Source of the DNA: Streptomyces spinoverrucosus
GTDB lineage: Bacteria > Actinomycetota > Actinomycetes > Streptomycetales > Streptomycetaceae
DNA: 64,000 nucleotides
Assembly (NCBI RefSeq): GCF_015712165.1
Contig: NZ_JADPZX010000001.1
Span: forward strand, 4,481,001-4,545,000
Direction of reading: 5' to 3'
Below are positions 17,428 to 25,284 of this stretch, one piece after another. Position 1 is the first letter of the stretch, and the number at the start of each line of letters is the position of its first letter. Below the pieces are notes generated by a model that worked only from the letters and a program-made list of their open reading frames with translations, was not told where the DNA came from and did not search any database. The position numbers were made by a program, and so were the translations under genes.

Positions 17428-17694
17428 AGCAAGAGGTCGCCCCGACTCAAAGGGGAAACCGCTTGACCTGCACAGACAGCGTTCGGAGGAAAGCCCGCAG
17501 GGGTGAGTACGAAGGAAACGCCGGTTCCTTGAGAACTCAACAGAGTGCTTTGAGAGCGACGGGGCTTGCCCCCGTCCCCGTGACGGCCGGGTGACGACCG
17601 TCGGCCCCGGTATCCAGCCGTGAGGGCGCGGAATCGACTTCCGCCCGGGGTCACTTGGCCCGCCGTGACCTGCGGCGTTGGCCTCACCTCCGGA
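17428..17694. other. untranslated leader/promoter region of the rightward operon
   Basis: No gene is supported here. The stretch contains TTGAG-AA-CTCAA (about 17529-17540) within CCTTGAGAACTCAACAG, which resembles sequences I remember from actinomycete rRNA spacers with antitermination function. Next comes GACGGGGCTTGCCCCCGTC (a short hairpin) and a G/C-rich structured segment leading into the conserved hairpin at 17695. Main rightward promoter probably lies here. Confidence 0.35.
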
Positions 17695-17763
17695 CGCGGC
17701 GGCACTCCCGGACAGGACAGCCCGCCGCGCCGGATCTCCTATCCCGACGCAGTCAGGAGTTCC
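17695..17763 (+). promoter_or_regulatory. conserved leader hairpin, copy 1
   Basis: Stem CGCGGCGG (17695-17702) / CCGCCGCG (17722-17729) encloses the loop CACTCCCGGACAGGACAGC. It is followed by GGATCTCC (17732-17739), which can pair at seven of eight positions with GGAGTTCC (17756-17763), the segment containing the Shine-Dalgarno of the gene starting at 17767. TCCCGACG lies between them. Confidence 0.7.
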
Positions 17764-17766
17764 CGC

Positions 17767-18579
17767 ATGACCGAGCGCATCATCCCCGTGGACGTCATCG
17801 GCCCGATCGCCCTGGATCTGACGATGAACACCGGCAGTATCCGCGTCGTCGTCGACCCCACGCTGAAGCAGGCGTGCATGGTGCTGACGACGGAGGCCGC
17901 TTCCGGCCCGTCGGCCGACGCGATCCGTGACACCACCGTCAGCCTGAACGGGCAGAACCTCAGGGTCCGCGTCCCGGACGTCGCCGGCGGCATGAGCGGC
18001 ATCACCACCGTCAGCAGGGGCGGCTACACCATGACGTTCTCCGGCGGCAACGGTGTGCAGATCATCAACGGCAACGTCCACATCACCGGCCACAGCGGCG
18101 GCAAGGTGTTCGTCAACGGCCGCGAGGTCACCGCGACCGGCCCGGCCGGGGACGCGGTGACGCCGATCACCGCCGAAGTCCACCTGCCCGCCAAGTCGGT
18201 GGTCGCGATCAGCACGCACACCGCGAACACCGTCGTCACGGGCGTGCTGGCCCGACTGGAGTACGACGGCACCTCCGGGATGCTGACCGCTGACCGCGTC
18301 GGCGACCTGGAAGCCACGGTCACCAGCGGCAGCGTCATCGTCGGCGAGGTGCACGGCCCGCTGGACATCAGCCTCACGTCCGGCAGCGTCAACGTCGGCG
18401 CCTACAGCGGCCACCATGCCCGCCTGAACGTCACCTCCGGCAGCGTCCGCATGGCCGCGACCTCGCAGGCCAGCGGCCGTCTGTCCGTGAACGCCACCTC
18501 CGGCAGCGTCCGCGTCACCGGCGCCGGTCACCTGAACGTCCGCCGCCGGGTGACCAGCGGCCACGTGCAGATCAGCTAA
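17767..18579 (+). CDS. DUF4097-like beta-helical repeat protein
   Basis: The 270-residue protein contains a run of repeats built on TSGSV (TSGSVIVGEVHGPLDIS, TSGSVNVGAY, TSGSVRMAA, TSGSVRVTG, TSGHVQIS), the pattern of DUF4097-type right-handed beta-helix or beta-roll proteins. There is no signal peptide and no membrane anchor. The frame is open upstream to 17620, but ATG 17767 has AGGAG at good spacing within the conserved leader. It is the first gene of the element's rightward operon. Function in the element is unknown. Confidence 0.8.
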   Translation: MTERIIPVDVIGPIALDLTMNTGSIRVVVDPTLKQACMVLTTEAASGPSADAIRDTTVSLNGQNLRVRVPDVAGGMSGITTVSRGGYTMTFSGGNGVQIINGNVHITGHSGGKVFVNGREVTATGPAGDAVTPITAEVHLPAKSVVAISTHTANTVVTGVLARLEYDGTSGMLTADRVGDLEATVTSGSVIVGEVHGPLDISLTSGSVNVGAYSGHHARLNVTSGSVRMAATSQASGRLSVNATSGSVRVTGAGHLNVRRRVTSGHVQIS

Positions 18580-18597
18580 CCCTCTACCTCGCCCCTC

Positions 18598-18668
18598 GCG
18601 GGGCGGTCGCACTCCCGGACAGGACAGCCGACCGCCCCGCGCCCTTCCCGACGTATCAAGGAGAGACC
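18598..18668 (+). promoter_or_regulatory. conserved leader hairpin, copy 2
   Basis: A perfect 12-bp stem GCGGGGCGGTCG (18598-18609) / CGACCGCCCCGC (18629-18640) holds the same 19-base loop CACTCCCGGACAGGACAGC (18610-18628). TTCCCGACG and AAGGAGAG follow before ATG 18673. Pairing of the downstream segment with the Shine-Dalgarno is weaker here (CCTT/AAGG). Confidence 0.75.
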
Positions 18669-18672
18669 CACC

Positions 18673-18969
18673 ATGCGTATGCGCACCTTCGTCGCCGGCC
18701 AGGAAGCCCATGGCGACATCGAGTTCGCGGAACTGGCGCTCGGTATCGACGTCGACCTGTTCCGGGGCCCGCTGGAGTTCGAGACGGACGGCGAGCGTGC
18801 CGCCCGCGAGGACGCGGCCCGTGACATCCTCGCCGACCTGCGGGCGGAGGCGGAGGCCGGTGACGAGATCGCCGGTTGGGACGCCCTGTACGCCGACGCG
18901 CTGACCCGTACGGTGCCGTTCCTGCGCGCCGCTCGCGGCTACCGGCCGGGGACGGGGGAAGCGGCATGA
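18673..18969 (+). CDS. small acidic protein of unknown function
   Basis: A 98-residue, strongly acidic protein (ELALGIDVDLFRGPLEFETD, REDAARDILADLRAEAEAGD) with no membrane segment or known motif. ATG 18673 follows the conserved leader and an AAGGAGAG ribosome-binding site. Its TGA overlaps the next gene's ATG (ATGA), so it belongs to the transfer operon. I do not recognise a family. Confidence 0.75.
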   Translation: MRMRTFVAGQEAHGDIEFAELALGIDVDLFRGPLEFETDGERAAREDAARDILADLRAEAEAGDEIAGWDALYADALTRTVPFLRAARGYRPGTGEAA

Positions 18970-20108
18970 GTGAGACCCGCAAGCCTCTGACGAAGGTTCA
19001 GATCGGTGTCCTGACGGCCGCGTTCGTACCGATGCTCGCCACGGGCGTGATCGGCGGCATCGGTACCTACAGCAACATTGGACACACCTACGGCAAGGGA
19101 ACCGCGCTCGGTGCCCTCGCCGCCGGCGAGGGCGCAACCGCCGTCCTCGCGCTCGTACTGCTGGGCCTGACCATGCTGGGACAGTCCTCCCCGCGCGTCG
19201 TCCGGATCGGGCTGTGGGCACTGCCGGCCGCCGCCGCCGTCATGGGCGCCATGGCCGCGCCGGACACCGGCCGGACCGTCATCTACGCCCTGACCCCGAT
19301 GGGCATGTCCGTGTCGGCTGAGGGCATGGCATTCCTCGCCCGGCGCATCGTCGTCCACACCGACGGCCGCGACGCGGAGAACGAGCGGCGCACCGCCGAC
19401 ATCGTTCAGGCCCTCGCCTACCACCGCGCCCGTGCCGCTCATCACCCGGTGAGCCGGGTGCGGAAGCGGTCCGATCGGGCGTCGTGGCGTCTTGCCCGCA
19501 AGGTCGGAGTCGGGGACGCGGCGCTCGGATCGAGGCTGCTGGAAGTCCAGCGCGACCGGATCACGGACGGGGCGGATGCCGCCCTCGCGTCGATGTTCGG
19601 CGGCACTGCCCCCGCCCTCGCCCCGATTCCCGACACGAACGGGAATGCGGAGGAATCTACCGAGAACATAATGAATCGGTCTACGGCTGACCTGCGGGAA
19701 TCGACCCCGGCGCCGTCGGTGGTGCTGACCCGATTCCCCGCGCCCGATCCGGTGGCGGTCGACTTCATGAAGCCGACGCTTCCCTTCAAGCCGGTCCCGG
19801 CGATCGCCCCGGCGGTCGACTCGGTCAAGGCCGATCCGGCGCCGGCCGGTCGGCGGGCGGTGGCGGCTGACTCCCCCCGATCCCGTCGGGCGACCGGCAA
19901 GGTTCCCGACGTGGCCCGGTCGCCCCGACCCAAGCGCACGACGGATCAGTTGCTCGCTGAGGCCCGCACCGCGACCGCCGATTGGCCCGATGCCCGGATC
20001 ACGGCAGAGGGCATCCGCCGCGAGGTCCACACCTCGCCGGCGAACGCGCGGATGCTGCGGGACACGATCCTCGCTGAGCGCGCCGCCGGTGGCGCTGAAG
20101 CCGCGTGA
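18966..20108 (+). CDS. AICE membrane protein with four TM helices (DUF2637/SpdB-like)
   Basis: The 380-residue protein has about four transmembrane helices within residues 8-120 (VLTAAFVPMLATGVIGGIGT, AGEGATAVLALVLLGLTML, IGLWALPAAAAVMGAMAA, ALTPMGMSVSAEGMAFLA). A charged cytoplasmic tail ends in a predicted helical DNA-binding-like segment (TTDQLLAEARTATADWPD, TSPANARMLRDTILAERA). This layout fits DUF2637-type or spread (Spd) proteins of Streptomyces conjugative elements, which help move plasmid between hyphal compartments. The four-base ATGA overlap upstream and GTGA overlap downstream show coupled translation. The open frame upstream of 18966 is a shadow of the preceding gene. Confidence 0.8.
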   Translation: MSETRKPLTKVQIGVLTAAFVPMLATGVIGGIGTYSNIGHTYGKGTALGALAAGEGATAVLALVLLGLTMLGQSSPRVVRIGLWALPAAAAVMGAMAAPDTGRTVIYALTPMGMSVSAEGMAFLARRIVVHTDGRDAENERRTADIVQALAYHRARAAHHPVSRVRKRSDRASWRLARKVGVGDAALGSRLLEVQRDRITDGADAALASMFGGTAPALAPIPDTNGNAEESTENIMNRSTADLRESTPAPSVVLTRFPAPDPVAVDFMKPTLPFKPVPAIAPAVDSVKADPAPAGRRAVAADSPRSRRATGKVPDVARSPRPKRTTDQLLAEARTATADWPDARITAEGIRREVHTSPANARMLRDTILAERAAGGAEAA

Positions 20109-20488
20109 GCCGGCTGACCCTCGCCGACTGCTTCGACCCCGCCGGCGAGCGCTTCGGCATCCCCACCTACCCGTGGCGCTACGCCCCCGACGACTTGGCC
20201 ACCCGCCGTCAACTCCGTATCCGTGGACTGCGCCCGGGAGGTCAGGACATCGCGGCGCAGATCCTTCGGCCGCGCCGTCGGCGCGAACCGCTCACCGCGT
20301 ACCTGTACCGGGTCGACCTCGCCCGGCCTGTGCGGCCGATGACCCCGGCGAGGTGGGCGGCGCTCGCCAAGGCCAATGCCGCCCGCCGCCGCTGCCCCGA
20401 GTGCGGCCGGGACGCCGGATACGTCATCCCGCCCACGCTCGGAACCTGCGTGACCTGCGCCTATCCCGAGGAACAGCGCGCCGCTTGA
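20105..20488 (+). CDS. small zinc-ribbon protein with RRQ-rich motif
   Basis: A 127-residue protein with an arginine-rich TRRQLRIRGLRPGG region in its N-terminal half and a C-terminal zinc ribbon, CPECG ... CVTCAYPEE. Proteins of this type occur in many Streptomyces AICEs (I recall 'RRQRL motif-containing zinc-binding protein'). GTG 20105 overlaps the previous stop. Role is unknown; DNA or RNA binding is plausible from the basic patch and zinc ribbon. Confidence 0.78.
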   Translation: MSRLTLADCFDPAGERFGIPTYPWRYAPDDLATRRQLRIRGLRPGGQDIAAQILRPRRRREPLTAYLYRVDLARPVRPMTPARWAALAKANAARRRCPECGRDAGYVIPPTLGTCVTCAYPEEQRAA

Positions 20489-20501
20489 ACCACACGAACC
20501 C

Positions 20502-20559
20502 GGGCCCGGCCGCCCACCTTCCACAGCAAGTCGGCCGGACCCTTCGACTCCCGAAGGAG
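20502..20559 (+). promoter_or_regulatory. leader hairpin before traB, same architecture with a different loop
   Basis: GGGCCCGGCCG (20502-20512) / CGGCCGGACCC (20532-20542) pairs at ten of eleven positions around a 19-base loop. CTTCG (20542-20546) can pair with CGAAG (20552-20556) and CTCC with GGAG, masking the traB Shine-Dalgarno. ACTCCCGA follows as in the other leaders, but the loop sequence is not the conserved one. Confidence 0.5.
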
Positions 20560-20569
20560 CGCGTACATC

Positions 20570-22798
20570 GTGACGGAAACCACCGCCTTCCCGCCCCCGG
20601 AGGACCCCGAGGGCACCGAACAGCCGACGGCTGACATCGTGCCGTTCCCGCTGAAGAAGAAGACCGACCCCGCCGACCCGGCCATGCCGGCCGGTGTGGT
20701 GAAGCCGGGGGAGTGGGAGGCCGAACTCCCCGACAGCGACGACCCGGAGGCCGAAGGGCTGAGCGAGGGGGCACCGGTCGACCCGCCGCGCGAGGTCTAC
20801 CCGCCCTCGGTCGCGGAATGGATGGAGGCCAAGGACAAGGCCCGGATGCCGGTGCTGCCGGACTGGGTGAAGCTCCCTGACCAGCGCACGGCCGTCCGCA
20901 AGTGGGCCGTCCGGCACTACTCGGCTGTGGTCGGCTACCACGCCGTGCGGCTGCCGCTGGTCTACACGCCGAAGATCTGCGTGTACTCGCCGCGCGGCGC
21001 GTGGCGGTGGTCGGCCGCGATCGGCAGGTGGGTGTTCGACGCGGAGGGCAAGACGCTGCGGCTCGCGTCCGTCGCGAACGAGGACGCGGCGGAGTACCTG
21101 AAGCTGTCGCGGCAGCGCAACGACCGCGTCCGGCTGCGGGGGATCGTGGCGACGATCGCCGGTTTCGTCGGCCTGGCCGCCGCGCTGACCCTGTACGTCA
21201 TGGCGCCGTCGTGGCTGCTCATGCTGGCTGTGGCGACGCTGACCACCACCCTCGGTGTGGTCGGGGCGCCGGCGGACCGGCCGCTCATCGACATGGCCAA
21301 GGTGACGTTCCGCAAGCGCAAGCTGTCCTCCGACATCGTCATCCGCGCACACGAGGCGTCCGGGCTGACCACCAAGGATCAGACGATCGCCTTCCCCCGG
21401 CCGATCGGCCGGGACGGCGACGGCTGGCGCGTGGTCGTGGATCTGCCGTACGGCAAGACGTTCGAGGACGCGATGAAGGCTCACGCCCGTCTCGCCTCCG
21501 GTATGGACATCGCCCCGACTCAGCTCTTCCTGGACAAGGACGAGACGAGTGGGCGGCGGGTGTCGTACTGGATCGCCGACCGTGACCCGCTCGCCGTCCC
21601 GTCGGGCAAGTCCCCACTGTTGGGGGCAACCCGGGTGGACTTCTGGAAGCCGTTCCCGTGGGGCGTGGACGAGCGCGGCAACCCGGTCATGGCCACGATG
21701 CTGTGGCTGTCGCTGCTGGTCGGCGCCGTGCCCCGGCAGGGCAAGACGTTCTCTGCCCGCACGATCGCGCTGGCCGCCGCGTTGGACCCGTACGTGCGCC
21801 TGTACGTGTTCGACGGCAAGGCGTCGCCGGACTGGCGGAAGTTCGCGCTGGTCGCGCACCGCATCGGGTTCGGCATCGTGCCCAAGAACGGGTTCGACCC
21901 GGTTCAGCATCTGCTGACCTCGCTGCGGGAACTCAAGGCGGACGTCGAAGACCGCTACCACCGGCTGTCCGAACTGCCGTTGCACGTCTGCCCGGAGGGC
22001 AAGCTCACCCCGGAGATCAGCCGAGACAAGAAGCTGAACATGCCGCTCACGCTGTTTGTGGTGGACGAGGTGCAGGAGTACCTGACCCATCCCGAGCACG
22101 GCAAGGAGATCCTGTCCCTGATGGTCTACCTCGCCAGGGTCGCCCCGGCGGTCGGCGTCTCGGTGATGACCGCGACGCAGAAGCCGGACGACAAGGCGTG
22201 CCCGTCGGAGCTGCGTGACCAGCATCAGGCCCGGTTCGCCCTGCGGGTCGGCGCCTACCAGGTCTCGGACACGATCCTCGGTGCCGGGTCGTACTCGGAG
22301 GGGTTGGACGCGTCCAAGCTGCTGAAGTCCCACAAGGGGGTGGGTCTGCTCAAGGGCATGTCCGACGACTCCGGGATCGTGCGCACCTACCTCGCCGACG
22401 GCCGCGACGCCGACCGCATCCTGACCCGCGCCGCCGCGCTGCGCGAGGCGGAGGGGACGCTGTCGGGTGACGCGGTCGGCGAGGCACCCGCGCCGGAGAC
22501 GTCCGCGACGATCCTTGACGACGTCGCGGCCGTGCTCGGCAAGGGCGAGGCCAAGGTGTGGTCCGAAACGGTCGTGGACCGGCTTGCCGACCTGCGCCCG
22601 GACGTCTACGGCCCGTGGGTGGAGTTGGAGCCCAAGCCCAAGGCGGAAGCGCTCACCGCCGCGCTCAAGCCGTTCGGCATCGGCACGGTGCAGATCAGCC
22701 GGCGCATCGACGGCGAACAGGTCAACAAGCGCGGCATCAAGCGCGACGACATCGCCGCCGCGATTACGGAGCGCAACAAGAAGCGGGACGCCGGATAG
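20570..22798 (+). CDS. traB: FtsK/SpoIIIE-type conjugal DNA translocase TraB
   Basis: The 742-residue protein has an N-terminal region with two transmembrane helices (about residues 190-230: ATIAGFVGLAAALTLYVM, WLLMLAVATLTTTLGVV). The motor domain has Walker A GAVPRQGKTFSA (about 385-395) and Walker B LFVVDEVQEYL (about 493-503). The C-terminal about 80 residues form a winged-helix-like segment (WSETVVDRLADL, GTVQISRRIDGEQVNKRGIK), as in TraB/FtsK-gamma. In Streptomyces a single TraB hexamer moves double-stranded DNA between mycelia after binding the clt locus. GTG 20570 follows AAGGAG. Repeats immediately downstream are a clt candidate. Confidence 0.92.
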   Translation: MTETTAFPPPEDPEGTEQPTADIVPFPLKKKTDPADPAMPAGVVKPGEWEAELPDSDDPEAEGLSEGAPVDPPREVYPPSVAEWMEAKDKARMPVLPDWVKLPDQRTAVRKWAVRHYSAVVGYHAVRLPLVYTPKICVYSPRGAWRWSAAIGRWVFDAEGKTLRLASVANEDAAEYLKLSRQRNDRVRLRGIVATIAGFVGLAAALTLYVMAPSWLLMLAVATLTTTLGVVGAPADRPLIDMAKVTFRKRKLSSDIVIRAHEASGLTTKDQTIAFPRPIGRDGDGWRVVVDLPYGKTFEDAMKAHARLASGMDIAPTQLFLDKDETSGRRVSYWIADRDPLAVPSGKSPLLGATRVDFWKPFPWGVDERGNPVMATMLWLSLLVGAVPRQGKTFSARTIALAAALDPYVRLYVFDGKASPDWRKFALVAHRIGFGIVPKNGFDPVQHLLTSLRELKADVEDRYHRLSELPLHVCPEGKLTPEISRDKKLNMPLTLFVVDEVQEYLTHPEHGKEILSLMVYLARVAPAVGVSVMTATQKPDDKACPSELRDQHQARFALRVGAYQVSDTILGAGSYSEGLDASKLLKSHKGVGLLKGMSDDSGIVRTYLADGRDADRILTRAAALREAEGTLSGDAVGEAPAPETSATILDDVAAVLGKGEAKVWSETVVDRLADLRPDVYGPWVELEPKPKAEALTAALKPFGIGTVQISRRIDGEQVNKRGIKRDDIAAAITERNKKRDAG

Positions 22799-22810
22799 GT
22801 CTCACGGACT

Positions 22811-22898
22811 GCTACCGGTAGCGGCAGGCGTCGCTACCGGTAGCAACCCTGCTAGCGACCAAAACCGCCCCTGATCAGGCCGCTAGCACGTAGCGGCC
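22811..22898. repeat. palindromic repeats after traB, candidate clt transfer locus
   Basis: GCTACCGGTAGC occurs at 22811-22822 and 22833-22844 (22-bp period). GCTAGC occurs at 22851 and 22882, and a perfect inverted repeat GGCCGCTA-GCACG-TAGCGGCC spans 22878-22898. Streptomyces clt loci lie beside traB and consist of short repeats bound by the TraB C-terminus. Confidence 0.5.
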
Positions 22899-22939
22899 GA
22901 CCTGCGAAAACCCCCTTCAACCCCTCTGAGAGGCCCCTG

Positions 22940-23191
22940 ATGAGCCTTGCAGCCCTCGCTACCGCATTCCTGCTGATCGTCACCCTCGGTTACGCCGTCA
23001 AGTGCTGGCTGAGCCCGTTCGGGGACTGCCGCAAGTGCGACGGCATGGGCCACGAACTCAAGACCGACCGCAAGGGCAAGCCCAAGCGCGGCCGTGACTG
23101 CCGCCGCTGCGACGCCACCGGCAAGCGCATACGCGTCGGCCGCTGGATCTACAACCGCGCCGCGCGCACCTACCGCGCCGGCACCCGCTGA
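22940..23191 (+). CDS. small membrane protein with DnaJ-type zinc motifs
   Basis: An 83-residue protein with one N-terminal transmembrane helix (LAALATAFLLIVTLGYAVKCW) followed by two CxxCxGxG-like knuckles, CRKCDGMGHE and CRRCDATGKR, separated by a very basic linker. The pair could form one zinc site as in DnaJ, here tethered to the membrane. It sits in the small-gene cluster after traB, where Spd proteins are encoded in other elements. Function not known. Confidence 0.72.
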   Translation: MSLAALATAFLLIVTLGYAVKCWLSPFGDCRKCDGMGHELKTDRKGKPKRGRDCRRCDATGKRIRVGRWIYNRAARTYRAGTR

Positions 23192-23210
23192 CCCCCGCCC
23201 GGGAGGCCCC

Positions 23211-23405
23211 ATGGAAATCACCATCCCGCTCGTTCTGCTACTCGCCGTCGGCGTCGCGCTGCTGCTGCGCTTCCGCGCGGTCGGCGCCGGGGCGGCCGTC
23301 GCCGTCGCGCTCTTCGGCTTCTACCTCGCCCACACCGGCGCGGCCGACACCGTCAACCGACTCGTCACCGCCGTCACCGACGCCTTGCCCGGCATCACCC
23401 GCTGA
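23211..23405 (+). CDS. very small two-TM protein
   Basis: A 64-residue protein consisting almost entirely of two hydrophobic helices (ITIPLVLLLAVGVALLLRF and GAAVAVALFGFYLAHTGA) with a short amphipathic tail. ATG 23211 follows GGGAGG. Size, position and hydrophobicity fit a Spd-type spread protein. Nothing more specific can be said. Confidence 0.7.
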   Translation: MEITIPLVLLLAVGVALLLRFRAVGAGAAVAVALFGFYLAHTGAADTVNRLVTAVTDALPGITR

Positions 23406-23425
23406 CCCGAAGGGAGACCAGCACC

Positions 23426-23893
23426 GTGAACGAGCCCACCGCGTACGGCCACCTCGCCGGACATGAGACGGCGGCCGTGGAAGTCCACGTTCCCACCCCG
23501 ATCGTCCCTGCCCACACCGCGCCGCTCATGCCCGTACAGCCGGGCACCATCCCGACGGTGGCGAGCGTCGTCCTGCCCGACGGCCGCGTCGTCACCGGCT
23601 ACGCCATCGAGCCCGCCAAGCCCGAACCGGTCGTCGCCAAGCCGGCCGTCTCCCGGGCGGCGGTGAACATCGCGCTCGGGGGCATCGGGTTCGGCGCGGT
23701 GTGCGGCGGCTTGGTCCTGCTGACCACGTTCATCGCCGCGCTCGCCGCGCTCATCCATCAGCTCATCATCCTCGCCGCCGTCATCTTCGGCGGCTGGATC
23801 GCGGTGCAGGTGTTCAGCGCGAGCGGCCACGGCGGCGGGACGACGGTCAACATCCGCAAGGCCGTCATCAAGCGCAACAAGTTCTACGGCTGA
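23426..23893 (+). CDS. AICE membrane-associated protein, Spd-like
   Basis: A 155-residue protein. The first 75 residues are proline- and valine-rich and histidine-containing (AYGHLAGHETAAVEVHVPTP). The middle holds a long hydrophobic stretch (IGFGAVCGGLVLLTTFIAAL, HQLIILAAVIFGGWIAVQVF) that gives two transmembrane helices. The tail is basic. GTG 23426 follows AAGGGAGA. Similar proteins recur in Streptomyces AICEs between traB and rep; a role in intramycelial spread is inferred. Confidence 0.75.
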   Translation: MNEPTAYGHLAGHETAAVEVHVPTPIVPAHTAPLMPVQPGTIPTVASVVLPDGRVVTGYAIEPAKPEPVVAKPAVSRAAVNIALGGIGFGAVCGGLVLLTTFIAALAALIHQLIILAAVIFGGWIAVQVFSASGHGGGTTVNIRKAVIKRNKFYG

Positions 23894-23912
23894 CAGAGGG
23901 AGATCAACACCC

Positions 23913-24203
23913 GTGATCCGACTGCGCATTCAGGTCGCTCACTGGCCTCGCCGGGCCCTGGTCCTGACCGACACCCCTCGCCCGAACTGCCGCGACTGCG
24001 AGGGCGAGGGCGGGATCGAGTACGACTACGGCGACCACAACGGCGAGTACGCCGGTAGTGACTGGGAGCTCTGCGGGTGCTGGAACGAGTCCCGTCGCTG
24101 GTTCCTGCTTCCCCTGCCGCGTCGGCCCCGGTGGCTGCGTCGCCGTGACAGCGGCCGTGACCCGTGGGGGCCCGACGGCTACAGCAACGAACCGCCCTTC
24201 TAG
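23913..24203 (+). CDS. small protein with a DnaJ-like CxxCxGxG motif
   Basis: A 96-residue soluble protein with CRDCEGEGGIEYDYGD and, further on, DWELCGCWN, giving four cysteines that could bind zinc, followed by a basic tryptophan-rich tail (RRWFLLPLPRRPRWLRRR). It is the second protein in this cluster with half of a DnaJ zinc finger. GTG 23913 follows AGGGAGA. The family is unknown to me. Confidence 0.72.
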   Translation: MIRLRIQVAHWPRRALVLTDTPRPNCRDCEGEGGIEYDYGDHNGEYAGSDWELCGCWNESRRWFLLPLPRRPRWLRRRDSGRDPWGPDGYSNEPPF

Positions 24204-24210
24204 CTCTGCC

Positions 24211-24288
24211 CGTGGGCGGCGGCACTCCCGGACAAGGACAGCCCGCCGCCCACGGTCTCCGAGTCCCGACGTAGCAGAACAGGAGACC
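24211..24288 (+). promoter_or_regulatory. conserved leader hairpin, copy 3
   Basis: A perfect 12-bp stem CGTGGGCGGCGG (24211-24222) / CCGCCGCCCACG (24243-24254) encloses CACTCCCGGACAAGGACAGC (one base longer than the other loops). GGTCTCC (24254-24260) is exactly complementary to GGAGACC (24282-24288), which contains the Shine-Dalgarno of the gene at 24295. TCCCGACG lies between. Confidence 0.78.
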
Positions 24289-24294
24289 TACAGC

Positions 24295-25284
24295 ATGACC
24301 CAACCGCGCGTTTTGGGCGAGGGCCCTTCGGCCCCTGCCACCCGAACGGGGCGAGCGTCCCGGCCGCGCCAACCTCGCTGCCACGGCGACGCTGGGGGCG
24401 GTGGCATGAGCGCGACGTCCGACCCCCTGAGGGTCGCCCTCGCCCTCGCGGCGGCCGGTGTCCCGGTCCTGCCGTTGCGGCAGGGCAAGGTTCCGTTCGG
24501 CAACTGCCGTTCCTGCAAGGACGGCGCCTGTGGTGGCCGCCCCAACATGAAGAGCGCCGGCGCCTGCCAGTGCCTCGCGCCGTGCCACGCGTGGGCCGCT
24601 GCCACCACCGACCCGCACATCCTCACCTCGCCCGTGTGGGCGCCGGTATGGAGCGAGGCGGTGGCGGTCGCCTACCACCCGGGCGGGGCGAGGCTGACGG
24701 TGGTTGACCTGGACAACGCGGCGGCCGTTGCATGGGCCCGCGAGATGCTGCCCCCGACGCGAACCGTGCCGACGACGCGGGGCGAACACTGGATCTACCG
24801 GGGCGCCATGCAGTCGGCGAACGCGGTCCGGCCGGGTCTCGACATCAAGAGCCTGACTCAGTACGCCCGTTGGTTGGGCCCCGGGGTCGGCCGTATGGCC
24901 GTTCTCCCGGCGGTCGTGCGCGCCCTGGTGGTGAAGGAAGACACCACCCCCGCCCGGGGCGGGGTGGCCTCTTCTCTCCCCGCCCGCGCCACGTGGGACC
25001 GGACGGTTGCCACCGGGTGCCGCCATACCGAGCGCTACGTCCGCACCGGCTTGGAACGCGGCCTCGCCCTCGTACGGGCCCGGACCGAATCCGGCGCCGG
25101 ATCACAGGCGTTCGGCGTCGCCCGGTTCCTCGCTGCACAGCACGCGGGGTGCCCGGGACCGTGCGGCCTCGCGGCGATCGGCGAGGAGATCGTGACGGCC
25201 GCCGTCTCCGTGGGTGTCCCGGAGGCTTACGCGCGCCGCGCGGTCGCCAACGGCCTTGAGACGGCTGTGGAGCGCGCGGCATGA
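24295..25284 (+). CDS. bifunctional DNA primase/polymerase (prim-pol) replication protein
   Basis: The protein has the prim-pol signature: the DxD motif VVDLDN (about residues 136-141), the sxH motif RGEHWIYRG, and LDIKS followed by YARWLGPG. An alpha-helical C-terminal region follows. Such proteins start replication of pSAM2-type AICEs, working with a second replication protein. ATG 24295 follows the conserved leader and its AGGAG. The first 37 residues, however, are low-complexity (GEGPSAPATRTGRASRPRQP), and ATG 24406 (MSATSDPLRVALALAAAG), with a G-rich upstream run, could be the real or a second start. The stop overlaps the next start (ATGA). Confidence 0.85.
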   Translation: MTQPRVLGEGPSAPATRTGRASRPRQPRCHGDAGGGGMSATSDPLRVALALAAAGVPVLPLRQGKVPFGNCRSCKDGACGGRPNMKSAGACQCLAPCHAWAAATTDPHILTSPVWAPVWSEAVAVAYHPGGARLTVVDLDNAAAVAWAREMLPPTRTVPTTRGEHWIYRGAMQSANAVRPGLDIKSLTQYARWLGPGVGRMAVLPAVVRALVVKEDTTPARGGVASSLPARATWDRTVATGCRHTERYVRTGLERGLALVRARTESGAGSQAFGVARFLAAQHAGCPGPCGLAAIGEEIVTAAVSVGVPEAYARRAVANGLETAVERAA

